Below, piece by piece: positions 34,527 to 43,066 of a DNA stretch of 48,944 nucleotides. Each line of letters starts with the position of its first letter. Positions within the stretch are counted from its first letter, which is position 1. Below the pieces are notes generated by a model. It saw nothing but the letters and a program-made list of their open reading frames with translations, did no database searches and had not been told where the DNA came from. Made by a program: the position numbers and the translations under genes. This DNA comes from Formosa sp. (GTDB taxonomy: Bacteria > Bacteroidota > Bacteroidia > Flavobacteriales > Flavobacteriaceae). The DNA lies in the NCBI GenBank assembly GCA_018673215.1, contig JABHDE010000049.1, positions 1 through 48,944 on the forward strand, given 5' to 3'.

Positions 34527-36284
34527 TTATTTTTTAATAATTAAATCCAAGCCATCAGCGATTAGCTTGGTAAAATGTTTGTTTTGTTTCAATTTGAGTA
34601 ACTGCTCATAAATTCCATTCATTAAAGATAAATCTTTGTTGTAAACCAATTCATACAATTCCAATAAGATTAACCACTCCGATGGAAAGGAGGTTTGAAC
34701 TTCCTTAAATATTTCTGCTAAGGCATCAAAATCTGCTGTATTTTGAATTCTATGATTTTTAACCGTTTCATACAATTGATGCAAGTGTTTTTCGGAATCA
34801 GTGTAAGTAATTTTGGCAGTTTTAGTGTCCGAAATTGTATATATATCTTGAAAAGAATTTGAATCTGCAGGACCCGCAAATGCAGAGCAAATATTTTTCC
34901 CAATGGCCATATCATAGACACCCCAGCTCGGATCAAATAAGACCGACTCAAAATGAGTGACTTTACAATTTTTAAATGTAATTAAAATGATTTTACCTTG
35001 AAGGTCTCTTTTGCCTGTGATAATTTTCCCTTTCACTTTTATACCTCCTTCAAAAGTAAGGCTAGTAGTTTTTCCTTCTACAATTCCATAGACTTCCAGA
35101 TCTTTTGGGGACATATCTTCAATCGCAATATTAATTCCCTCTAATTTTCCGACTGGGCTCCCAAACCCACTAGGGTGGTGTTTGGTGCCGTGTCCAATCA
35201 ATTCAGTTCCTTTTACGGACAAAGCTGTTGGGCTATTGGTTTGAAAGTAAATAGAGGTGTTATTGGTGTCTAAAAACTTGTTAAATATTCCTGACACTTG
35301 AATCCCTGTACTTAATTCTATGGTCCCCAGTTTTTTGGAAACAATCAATTTTTTCAATCCTTCTAAACCACCTTTTCGTATTGCCATTGTATTTGCAAAT
35401 TTTTCTAAAACAAAGCTAAGACTTGCAAAGTTAGGAATGACAAATAATTGGGGTTGAGTCGTTGTAATGTCAAAATTAACTTCTGCTGCTTCGATAGAAT
35501 AGGGGATTTTCTTGACGTCATCTTTTAAACACAACTGACTTTCTTCGATAGAAGAGAGTAAACCTGCACCATATAATTTAGGGTTATCGAGGGTACCAAT
35601 CAGACCATACTCAACTGTCCACCAATGGAGATTTCTAATTTTCGCCATTTCAGAAAGAGGTCCCATGTCTTCTTGCAGTGCATTGACAGCATTGGTCGCT
35701 TCAAGAATTTCCGCTTTTGTTGAGTTTGGATTCTCTTTTAAAATGGACAAAAGCCGGATGGCTTCATACATTTCATCATCTTTGGGAGATGAGATAGCTT
35801 TGCAGCCAATTTCGCCTAAACGTCTTAAGTATTCTGAATATTCAGGATTCGCAATGATTGGGGCATGACCCGCTGCTTCATGAATGATATCGGGTGCGGG
35901 GGTATAATTGATATGATCAATAGTTCTAATTTCTGATGAAATCACAAGTACATTATAAGCTTGGAATTCCATAAAGGCATTGGGAGGAATAAATCCATCG
36001 ACGGCCACGGCTGCCCATCCAATATCCTTAAGGATACGATTCATCCCTTCCATTTTAGGGATATCTTCTTCATTTATTCCTGTTTTTTTTAGACCACTGA
36101 GGTAGCTTTTATGAGCAATCTGTTTTAAGACATTCACGTTCAAACGCATTACATACCGCCACACGGCTTGATTTTGGGCTGTATAATCTTCATAAGGTTG
36201 CTGAACAATAAACTTATGAAGGTGTTTTGGTAGCTTTTCAGTGACGCTGTTCAATATTATTATATAGTCTTTAATAGTTGGCAT
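34527..36284 (-). CDS. Aromatic amino acid (phenylalanine) hydroxylase with long C-terminal extension
   Basis: A 585-residue protein whose N-terminal half (about 15-290) is a pterin-dependent, iron-containing aromatic amino acid hydroxylase, converting Phe to Tyr. Iron ligands are visible: His135 and His140 in HEAAGHAP, and Glu225 in WWTVEYGL. No N-terminal ACT domain is present. Residues about 300-585 match nothing I know and are rich in Gly, Ile and Lys strands. Typical bacterial PhhA has about 260-300 residues. I choose ATG 36284, 13 nt after the hppD stop; an open frame extends to 36401 but would overlap hppD. Part of the Phe/Tyr catabolic operon. Confidence 0.9.
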   Translation of the reverse strand: MPTIKDYIIILNSVTEKLPKHLHKFIVQQPYEDYTAQNQAVWRYVMRLNVNVLKQIAHKSYLSGLKKTGINEEDIPKMEGMNRILKDIGWAAVAVDGFIPPNAFMEFQAYNVLVISSEIRTIDHINYTPAPDIIHEAAGHAPIIANPEYSEYLRRLGEIGCKAISSPKDDEMYEAIRLLSILKENPNSTKAEILEATNAVNALQEDMGPLSEMAKIRNLHWWTVEYGLIGTLDNPKLYGAGLLSSIEESQLCLKDDVKKIPYSIEAAEVNFDITTTQPQLFVIPNFASLSFVLEKFANTMAIRKGGLEGLKKLIVSKKLGTIELSTGIQVSGIFNKFLDTNNTSIYFQTNSPTALSVKGTELIGHGTKHHPSGFGSPVGKLEGINIAIEDMSPKDLEVYGIVEGKTTSLTFEGGIKVKGKIITGKRDLQGKIILITFKNCKVTHFESVLFDPSWGVYDMAIGKNICSAFAGPADSNSFQDIYTISDTKTAKITYTDSEKHLHQLYETVKNHRIQNTADFDALAEIFKEVQTSFPSEWLILLELYELVYNKDLSLMNGIYEQLLKLKQNKHFTKLIADGLDLIIKK

Positions 36285-36297
36285 TAAAACATCCAAT

Positions 36298-37455
36298 TTA
36301 AAGGGTTCCTCTGTTTTCTTGTTCTCTTTCAATTGCTTCAAATAGTGCTTTGAAGTTTCCAGCACCAAACCCTCTAGCACCCATTCTTTGAATAATTTCA
36401 AAAAATAAGGTAGGTCTATCTTCTACAGGCTTTGTGAATATTTGTAATAAATACCCTTCTTCATCTGCATCAATCATAATCCCAAGCGATTTTAATTTTT
36501 CAATATCTTCTACTAATTCGTGGTTGTGATCAGACAGTCTTTTTGGAACAGATTTGTAATAGTCATCGGGTGGAGTGCTTAAAAACTCAACCCCCTTAGC
36601 TCTCATTTTTGCGACTGTATCAATAATATCATTTGAAGCAACAGCAATATGTTGCACGCCAGGACCGTTGTAAAAGTCTAAGTATTCCTCAATTTGAGAT
36701 TTCTTTTTTCCTTCTGCAGGTTCGTTAATTGGAAACTTAATTCTTCCGTTTCCGTTACTCATGACTTTACTCATTAGAGCTGAATATTCTGTTGTAATTT
36801 GCTTGTCGTCAAAAGATAAAAAGTTTACAAAGCCCATCACATCTTCGTAATATTTCACCCAGACATCCATTTCATTCCAGCCAACATTCCCAACCATATG
36901 GTCTATGAACTTTAGACCCATAGGCTCAGGATTGTATTCGGATTCCCATTTTTCATAACCTGGTAAGAACACCCCTGTGTAGTTTTTTCTTTCTACAAAT
37001 ATGTGAACGGTTTCGCCATAGGTGTAAATTCCTGCTCTCACTATTTCGCCATGTTCGTCTTTTTCAACCGTTGGTTCCATATAAGATATAGCCCCTCTTT
37101 TGGTTGTTTCTTCCCACGATTTTTTAGCGTCATCAACCCACAAAGCAACCACTTTGACTCCATCTCCATGTTTGGATAAATGTTCATTCATCCATGAATC
37201 TTGATGAAGTGGAGTGGTTAAGACGATTCTTATTTTATCTTGTTTTACAACATAAGATGCAAAATCTTTAGACCCTGTTTCCAATCCTTTATAGGCATAA
37301 GATTGAAACCCAAATGCAGTTTTGTAAAAGTGAGCTGCTTGTTTTGCGTTACCTACTATAAATTCTACATAGTCAGTTCCTAATAATGGCAGAAAATCTT
37401 GTGCGTCTTCAAATATTTTTTCCAATCCATATTCTACATTTTGTATGTGACTCAT
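36298..37455 (-). CDS. hppD: 4-hydroxyphenylpyruvate dioxygenase
   Basis: A 385-residue Fe(II) dioxygenase converting 4-hydroxyphenylpyruvate to homogentisate. Two VOC domains: the first starts GTDYVEFIVGNAKQAAHFYKTAFGF. The second contains the iron ligands, with His in FIDHMVGNV and in GVQHIAVAS, and Glu in LFFEIIQRMGARGFGAGNFKALFEA, the conserved C-terminal gate helix. I use ATG 37455, giving MSHIQNVEYGLEK; a TTG three codons earlier is possible. It lies 21 nt after hmgA and 13 nt before the hydroxylase gene. Confidence 0.96.
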   Translation of the reverse strand: MSHIQNVEYGLEKIFEDAQDFLPLLGTDYVEFIVGNAKQAAHFYKTAFGFQSYAYKGLETGSKDFASYVVKQDKIRIVLTTPLHQDSWMNEHLSKHGDGVKVVALWVDDAKKSWEETTKRGAISYMEPTVEKDEHGEIVRAGIYTYGETVHIFVERKNYTGVFLPGYEKWESEYNPEPMGLKFIDHMVGNVGWNEMDVWVKYYEDVMGFVNFLSFDDKQITTEYSALMSKVMSNGNGRIKFPINEPAEGKKKSQIEEYLDFYNGPGVQHIAVASNDIIDTVAKMRAKGVEFLSTPPDDYYKSVPKRLSDHNHELVEDIEKLKSLGIMIDADEEGYLLQIFTKPVEDRPTLFFEIIQRMGARGFGAGNFKALFEAIEREQENRGTL

Positions 37456-37476
37456 AACTGTCAATTTTTTGTGTTT

Positions 37477-38637
37477 TTATTCTGTAATCCAAGATTTATA
37501 ATAATCTCCGTTTTGTAATTTCATAGCTTCCTCTGTTACCATCAATGGACTAAAGGTATCCACCATTACAGCGAGCTCAAAAGTTTCTTTTTTACCAATA
37601 CTTTTTTCCATGGTTCCAGGGTGTGGACCATGTGGTATTCCGGCAGGATGTAGGGTAATACTACCTTTGTTAATATCATTTCTACTCATAAAGTCACCAT
37701 CAACATAATAGAGGACTTCATCAGAATCGATGTTAGAATGATTATAGGGTGCTGGTACCGAATTGGGGTGGTAGTCATACAATCTTGGTACAAAGGAACA
37801 AATGACAAAGCTGTTGGTTTCAAATGTTTGATGAATGGGTGGCGGCTGATGAATCATCCCTGTAATGGGTTCAAAATCATGAATAGAGAACTTGTAAGGG
37901 AAATTATAGCCATCCCAACCAACCACGCTAAATGGGTGGGCTGCATAGACGTATTCGTGTATGGTATCTTGTTTTTTTACTTTGATTATAAAATCGCCTG
38001 TTTCATTAAATGTTTCAAGCTCAGTAGGTGGGTGGAGATCTCTTTCGCAATAGGGTGCGCCTTCTAGGTGTTGTCCAAACCAATTTCGATAGCGTTTTGG
38101 AGTGTAAATGGGACTCTTGGATTCAATGATGAATAAACGGTTGTTCGCATCCTTAAACTCAATTTGATAGATGATTCCTCTAGGAATCACTAGGTAATCC
38201 CCGTACTTAAATTCGATATTCCCCAAATTGGTTCTCAGCTTTCCTGAGCCTTCATGAATAAATAGAACTTCGTCAGAATCGGTGTTTTTATAAAAATAAG
38301 TTTTCAAGGAATCTTTAGGTGCTGCTAAACTAATTTGACAATCCTTATTGACTAAAACACATTTTCGGCTTTCTAAAAAATCATCTACGGGCGCCACTTG
38401 ATAGCCGTCAAGTTTTAAGGATTTCATGTTTTTAGACACCGCAATTTTTGGAGCGACATCGTAAGATTTTAAGATAGCCTTAACTTGGGTTGGACGTTGC
38501 GTATGATACATCAACGTTGACATTCCGTCAAAACCAATGGTACCAAACAATTCTTCAAAATAAAAATCTCCGTTGGTATCTTTAAAAATGGTGTGGCGCT
38601 TTGGTGGGATTTTTACTAATGTATGATATCTAGGCAT
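37477..38637 (-). CDS. hmgA: Homogentisate 1,2-dioxygenase
   Basis: A 386-residue cupin-fold Fe(II) enzyme opening the homogentisate ring to maleylacetoacetate. Signatures: DEVLFIHEGSGKL and YGDYLVIPRGIIYQ in the N-terminal cupin, HPFSVVGWDGYNFPYKFSIHDFEPITG in the middle, and HSNIDSDEVLYYVDGDF followed by LHPAGIPHGPHPG near the C-terminus, where the His/Glu ligands sit. It is shorter than the classical HmgA (about 430-445 residues), as in other Bacteroidota. First gene of the operon, divergent from the Lrp-type regulator. Confidence 0.93.
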   Translation of the reverse strand: MPRYHTLVKIPPKRHTIFKDTNGDFYFEELFGTIGFDGMSTLMYHTQRPTQVKAILKSYDVAPKIAVSKNMKSLKLDGYQVAPVDDFLESRKCVLVNKDCQISLAAPKDSLKTYFYKNTDSDEVLFIHEGSGKLRTNLGNIEFKYGDYLVIPRGIIYQIEFKDANNRLFIIESKSPIYTPKRYRNWFGQHLEGAPYCERDLHPPTELETFNETGDFIIKVKKQDTIHEYVYAAHPFSVVGWDGYNFPYKFSIHDFEPITGMIHQPPPIHQTFETNSFVICSFVPRLYDYHPNSVPAPYNHSNIDSDEVLYYVDGDFMSRNDINKGSITLHPAGIPHGPHPGTMEKSIGKKETFELAVMVDTFSPLMVTEEAMKLQNGDYYKSWITE

Positions 38638-38675
38638 AGTAAGTGGTTAAAATTAAAAAAACTGTATTTAAAATA

Positions 38676-38727
38676 ACTGATAAGAACAAAGCTAAAAATA
38701 ATTTAATTTACTTATTTGTTTATCAGT
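38676..38727. promoter_or_regulatory. Spaced inverted repeat in the hmgA/Lrp intergenic region
   Basis: ACTGATAA (38676-38683) and TTATCAGT (38720-38727) form a perfect 8-bp inverted repeat, 44 bp apart (about four helical turns). The left copy adjoins the predicted hmgA -7 box (38687-38694); the other lies about 30 bp upstream of the predicted lrp-type -7 box. It may be a pair of operator half-sites for the divergent Lrp/AsnC protein; this is inference. Confidence 0.45.
38687..38694 (-). promoter_or_regulatory. Candidate -7 box for the Phe/Tyr catabolic operon
   Basis: Minus-strand TAGCTTTG, exact TAnnTTTG match, 50 nt upstream of the hmgA ATG at 38637. No strong -33 TTTG, which would fit a promoter that needs an activator. 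Confidence 0.42.
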
Positions 38728-38758
38728 ATATGAGTTTTTAAATAAGAATATTTATATG

Positions 38759-38766
38759 TATTTTTG
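38759..38766 (+). promoter_or_regulatory. Candidate -7 box for the Lrp/AsnC gene
   Basis: TATTTTTG, exact TAnnTTTG match, 65 nt upstream of the ATG at 38832, facing away from the hmgA promoter. Confidence 0.4.
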
Positions 38767-38831
38767 TTTAAATAAAGTGTTTTATTCTTTTTTAGGATAA
38801 TTTTAAAACCATTAATATAATTTTTTTCTAG

Positions 38832-39308
38832 ATGCTTGAAAAACTAAACAAAACCGATATTGAAATATTAAGTCTGTTACAACAGAACAGTAACCGTACT
38901 ATAAAAAACATTGCGGATCACTTAGGAATGACAACCACACCTGTTTTTGATCGTATTAAAAAATTAGAAAAAAGGGGCTTTATCAGTAAATATGCAGCGA
39001 TTTTGAACTCTAAAAAATTGGGGCTAAAATTGACTGTGTTTGCTGGGGTTACTCTTAAAAACCACACGCGTAGTTATTTAGAAAAATTTGTCAAAACTAT
39101 TAATGGATTTCCCGAAGTGGTAGAGTGTCACCGTGTGTCTGGTAATTTTGATTATTTACTGAAATTAGTGTTGGTAGATATAGAAGATTACGAACAATTT
39201 ATTTTAACCAAACTCTCTCTTATAACCGATTTAAGCAATGTGCAAAGTTATGTGGCACTATCTCAAAGTAAATCTACGAATGAAGTGAATTTGGAGCATT
39301 TGATGTGA
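38832..39308 (+). CDS. Lrp/AsnC family transcriptional regulator
   Basis: A 158-residue DNA-binding protein. Residues about 5-60 form the winged helix-turn-helix (TDIEILSLLQQNSNRT, IADHLGMTTTPVFDRIKKLE), and residues about 65-150 the RAM ligand-binding domain (FPEVVECHRVSGNFDYLLKLVLVD). Its size and layout are standard. It is divergent from the Phe/Tyr catabolic operon across a 194-bp region with a spaced inverted repeat. The natural inference is that it senses Phe, Tyr or another amino acid and controls this operon, and perhaps itself. Confidence 0.93.
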   Translation: MLEKLNKTDIEILSLLQQNSNRTIKNIADHLGMTTTPVFDRIKKLEKRGFISKYAAILNSKKLGLKLTVFAGVTLKNHTRSYLEKFVKTINGFPEVVECHRVSGNFDYLLKLVLVDIEDYEQFILTKLSLITDLSNVQSYVALSQSKSTNEVNLEHLM

Positions 39309-39319
39309 TATTTTTTAAA

Positions 39320-39994
39320 CTAAAAACTCTCTCTCAATACAATTAAACTTGCCTTATGTCCTGTGGTTAGTAACCACTCTCCAGAACTGATGAGGTTGTC
39401 ACTTTCATTATAAACCTTTAATTGAGCGGTGTTAGGGCTGGAACTTCCCTCGTTGAGAGCGATGAACTCAATGGTATTTAAACCTTCTTTTAACTCGATA
39501 TCAATAATATAGGCAGAATTACGAAGGGTAATATTCGGATGAATAATGGCTTTGTTAAGCATTAATTTAATCCGATCACCATCTTCGTATTCATGATCTC
39601 GACAGAGGATGCGGATGTATTTGGATTTGGTTTTAATATCGCCTAAATAATAATCGCGATCATACTTTGATACATTTTTACGGTTTTCATTAAACTGTTG
39701 TTTAACTTCCCAAGTAGGGTCCACCACATCACGTGTTTGGGTGATGCCATATTTTTTCTTTGCAAAGCCATCGATTGGCTTAATGCCCATGGTGATTTTA
39801 AATCCTTTATCGGTCAACCCTTTTATGGGAGAGAGAGTTAAAGGAAATTGATCGGACAACGGATTGCGTTCTAAGGCTAAAGCTTTGATTCGAAATGTTT
39901 CTTGATTGGTATCTAGCTGGGAATACACGGCTTGTTGTGCTACAGTGAATAACAGTAAAAGTATCAAACTTCGATTCATAAAACGTGATCGCAT
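39320..39994 (-). CDS. Secreted protein of unknown function
   Basis: A 224-residue protein with a signal peptide (cleavage near AVYSQ, about residue 25) and no lipobox. The mature part begins LDTNQETFRIKALALERNPLSDQFPLTLSPIKG. Its C-terminal half (about 105-220), with IRILCRDHEYEDGDRIKLMLN and ELKEGLNTIEFIALNEGSSSPNTAQLKVY, resembles a beta-sandwich. I cannot name the family. An in-frame ATG at 39979 would give a more usual signal peptide than 39994. Convergent with the Lrp-type gene (11-bp gap), so not part of that unit. Confidence 0.8.
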   Translation of the reverse strand: MRSRFMNRSLILLLLFTVAQQAVYSQLDTNQETFRIKALALERNPLSDQFPLTLSPIKGLTDKGFKITMGIKPIDGFAKKKYGITQTRDVVDPTWEVKQQFNENRKNVSKYDRDYYLGDIKTKSKYIRILCRDHEYEDGDRIKLMLNKAIIHPNITLRNSAYIIDIELKEGLNTIEFIALNEGSSSPNTAQLKVYNESDNLISSGEWLLTTGHKASLIVLRESF

Positions 39995-40163
39995 TTCTTA
40001 AGTTGTAAAGATATTAATTTGATTGTTAACTTTAATGTGAACTATCAAATATAAAAACAAGCGTTCAATAAGTGTTCCAAAATTATTGAAGTCACTTTTG
40101 TGATTTATTTTTTAAATTAAACCCATCCTTTTCATACCTTTAAACTTTCTATATTTATTTTTA

Positions 40164-43061
40164 TTGCAAGCACATCTCACATCTTTAAAACAGCAGCTAT
40201 CAGGAGAACTTTACGACAGTGATCTTGTAAGAACTTTGTATGCTACGGATGCCTCTGTGTACAGAGAGCTGCCTTATGCAGTTGCCATTCCAAAAACAAC
40301 AGACGATATCAAATGCTTGATTGAATTTGCGAATTCAAATGCACTGTCACTTATTCCACGTGCCGCTGGAACTTCTTTGGCCGGTCAATGTGTGGGCGAT
40401 GGAATCGTAGTGGATGTGTCCAAATACATGAACGACATCTTAGAAATCAATACCCAAGAACAATGGGTTCGGGTACAACCTGGTGTGGTTCGAGATGAGT
40501 TGAATGCATTTTTGAAACCCTATGGTTTCTTTTTTGGACCTAATACATCCACCGCCAATCGCTGTACGATGGGAGGGATGGTTGGAAATAATTCTTGTGG
40601 TTCTACTTCCATCGAGTATGGATCCACACGTGATCATACCTTAGCAGTTAAAGCTATATTAAGTGATGGAAGTGCTGTTGAATTTTCCAATCTTAATAAT
40701 GAAGAATTTATATCAAAAACAAAAGGCACTTCTTTAGAAGCCTCACTTTATAAACATATTTATTCAGAACTTGATAATCCTGTCATCCGCGAACAGATTG
40801 AGAAAGGCTATCCGAAAGCGTCTATTACGCGGCGTAATACGGGCTATGCTGTGGACGTACTGATGCACACCAATGTATTTGAAGAATCTGCTGGAGAGTT
40901 TAATTTCTCAAAACTTCTCTGTGGATCCGAGGGAACTTTGGCCTTTACAACAGAACTAAAACTTCAAATCGTGCCCTTACCAAAACCATTTCAAGTGGTT
41001 TTAAACGCGCATTTCAATTCCATAACAGAAAGTCTTCAAGCGACCTTAGTAGCCATGAAACAAGCACCTTCTGCTTGTGAATTGATGGATAAAACCATTT
41101 TGGATTGTACCAAAGATAATATTACCCAGCAAAAAAACCGATTTTTTGTTGAAGGCGATCCGGAAGCGATCCTCATGGTGGAGTTTAGAGGGGATTGTTT
41201 AGAGGAAGCTAAACAACAAGCATTCGAAATAGAAACGAACCTTAAAACAGAACATTTGGGTTATGCCTATAAATTAGTTGAAGGGGAGGATTGCAATAAG
41301 GTATGGGACTTGAGAAAAGCGGGCTTGGGACTGTTAGCGAATATTCCTGGAGACGCTAAAGCCGTCGCTTGCATAGAAGATACCGCCGTTGCTCTGGAAG
41401 ACTTACCGCTTTACATTGAAGCGTTTACAGCCCTTATGAAATCCTACCATCAGAAAGCAGTGTATTATGCACATGCTGGTGCGGGGGAGTTACATCTTAG
41501 ACCGATATTAAACCTAAAGTCATCGTCTGATGTTGAATTGTTTCGTTCCATTAGTGAGGCTTCTGCAAAATTGGTCAAATCTTTCAAGGGTGCGCTCAGT
41601 GGAGAACATGGCGATGGCCGAGTACGATCGGAATTTATTCCCTTAGTTTTAGGGGAGGAAAATTACCAACTTCTAAAACGTATCAAAGCGACTTGGGATC
41701 CTTTAGCACTGTTCAATCCAGGTAAAATTGTGAATGCCGTTCCCATGGATACAGCCCTGCGTTATGAAGTAGATCAAGCCATTCCAAAAGTAGAAACCCT
41801 GTATAATTTTGAATCTACAGGGGGTATTTTAAATACAGTCGAAAAGTGCAATGGATCTGGTGATTGTCGAAAGTTGAGTTTTGCTGGCGGGACTATGTGT
41901 CCAAGCTATAGAGCTACAATGGATGAGAAAGATTCTACTCGGGGTCGTGCGAATGTATTGAGGGAGTTTTTAACCCAAAACACCAAAGAGAATCCCTTTA
42001 ATCATCCCGAAATTAAGGAAGCGATGGATCTATGTGTATCGTGTAAAGCCTGCAAATCCGAATGTCCCTCCAATGTTGATATGTCAAGTTTGAAAGCAGA
42101 ATTTTTATACCAATATCAAAAATCAAATCCGATTTCAGTTCGAAGTAAACTTATCGCACACAATGCTAAAGTCAACTCAATTGCCCATCGGTTTGCGGGT
42201 ATTTATAATTTTATAGGGAAAAGCACTTTGTTTAAGTCCCTTATTGGTGTTCATCCAAAACGTTCGCTTCCTAACTTACAGTCTAAAACCTTACGCAAAT
42301 GGTTTTCGGGTGTTCAACAGGAAAATCATTCAAAAAGTGTTTATTTATTTTGTGATGAATATACCAATCATTACGATGTAGAAATCGGTAAAAAAACAAT
42401 TTTACTTCTAAATAAATTAGGTTATAAAGTGTTGATGCCTAAACATTCAGAAAGTGCCCGTGCCTATATCTCGAAAGGGTTTTTAGACCAAGCAAAAAGC
42501 ATAGCCATAAAAAATGTAAACACTTTCAGTGCTTTGGTTTCTAAAGACATGCCTTTGGTAGGAATTGAACCTTCTGCCATTTTAGGGTTCAGGGATGAAT
42601 ACCCAAATCTTGTTGATGCGGAGTTGAAATCCAATGCTGAAAATTTAGCTAAATATGTGTTTACGATTGAGGAATTTCTAGCGAATGAAATGAATGCGAA
42701 TAATATTGATGTTTCAAAATTCACCAGTACATCAGAAATCGTCCATTATCACGGACATTGCCATCAAAAAGCATTGTCTTCCAATACCTATGCCGAAATT
42801 ATTTTAAGTTTCCCGGCAAATTTCAAAGTTGAAACTATAGATTCAGGATGTTGCGGAATGGCCGGATCCTTTGGTTATGAAAAAGAACATTATAAATTGA
42901 GTCAACAAATAGGTGAGGACCGGTTGTTTCCTTCATTGAGAAGGTTGGATACAAATACGATCGTATCGGCATCAGGAACAAGTTGCAGACATCAAATCAA
43001 AGATGGAGTAAATAAAACAGCCCTGCATCCTATTGAGGTTCTGTACAATGCATTAATCTAG
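40164..43061 (+). CDS. FAD-linked oxidase with 4Fe-4S and CCG domains (GlcD-GlcF-like fusion)
   Basis: A 965-residue oxidoreductase. The FAD-binding PCMH domain is near the N-terminus (PRAAGTSLAGQCVGDGIVVDVS, MGGMVGNNSCGSTSIEYGSTRDH), followed by the FAD-oxidase C-terminal domain (HAGAGELHLRPIL, SGEHGDGRVRSEF). Cys562, Cys568 and Cys579 make one cluster-like set, and Cys624, Cys627, Cys630 and Cys634 form CxxCxxCxxxCP. Cysteine-rich CCG motifs lie near 866 (HYHGHCHQK) and 896 (GCCGMAGS). Relatives are YdiJ and D-lactate/D-2-hydroxyacid dehydrogenases feeding quinone; the substrate is not known. The start is TTG at 40164, with no ATG before the conserved region. The TauE/SafE gene follows after 5 nt. 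Confidence 0.92.
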   Translation: MQAHLTSLKQQLSGELYDSDLVRTLYATDASVYRELPYAVAIPKTTDDIKCLIEFANSNALSLIPRAAGTSLAGQCVGDGIVVDVSKYMNDILEINTQEQWVRVQPGVVRDELNAFLKPYGFFFGPNTSTANRCTMGGMVGNNSCGSTSIEYGSTRDHTLAVKAILSDGSAVEFSNLNNEEFISKTKGTSLEASLYKHIYSELDNPVIREQIEKGYPKASITRRNTGYAVDVLMHTNVFEESAGEFNFSKLLCGSEGTLAFTTELKLQIVPLPKPFQVVLNAHFNSITESLQATLVAMKQAPSACELMDKTILDCTKDNITQQKNRFFVEGDPEAILMVEFRGDCLEEAKQQAFEIETNLKTEHLGYAYKLVEGEDCNKVWDLRKAGLGLLANIPGDAKAVACIEDTAVALEDLPLYIEAFTALMKSYHQKAVYYAHAGAGELHLRPILNLKSSSDVELFRSISEASAKLVKSFKGALSGEHGDGRVRSEFIPLVLGEENYQLLKRIKATWDPLALFNPGKIVNAVPMDTALRYEVDQAIPKVETLYNFESTGGILNTVEKCNGSGDCRKLSFAGGTMCPSYRATMDEKDSTRGRANVLREFLTQNTKENPFNHPEIKEAMDLCVSCKACKSECPSNVDMSSLKAEFLYQYQKSNPISVRSKLIAHNAKVNSIAHRFAGIYNFIGKSTLFKSLIGVHPKRSLPNLQSKTLRKWFSGVQQENHSKSVYLFCDEYTNHYDVEIGKKTILLLNKLGYKVLMPKHSESARAYISKGFLDQAKSIAIKNVNTFSALVSKDMPLVGIEPSAILGFRDEYPNLVDAELKSNAENLAKYVFTIEEFLANEMNANNIDVSKFTSTSEIVHYHGHCHQKALSSNTYAEIILSFPANFKVETIDSGCCGMAGSFGYEKEHYKLSQQIGEDRLFPSLRRLDTNTIVSASGTSCRHQIKDGVNKTALHPIEVLYNALI

Positions 43062-43066
43062 CACCT

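Noticed and set aside
36285-36401. Extended N-terminus of the hydroxylase gene
   Set aside because: It would overlap the conserved 3' end of hppD by about 100 bases; the ATG at 36284 leaves a normal gap and keeps the whole hydroxylase domain.
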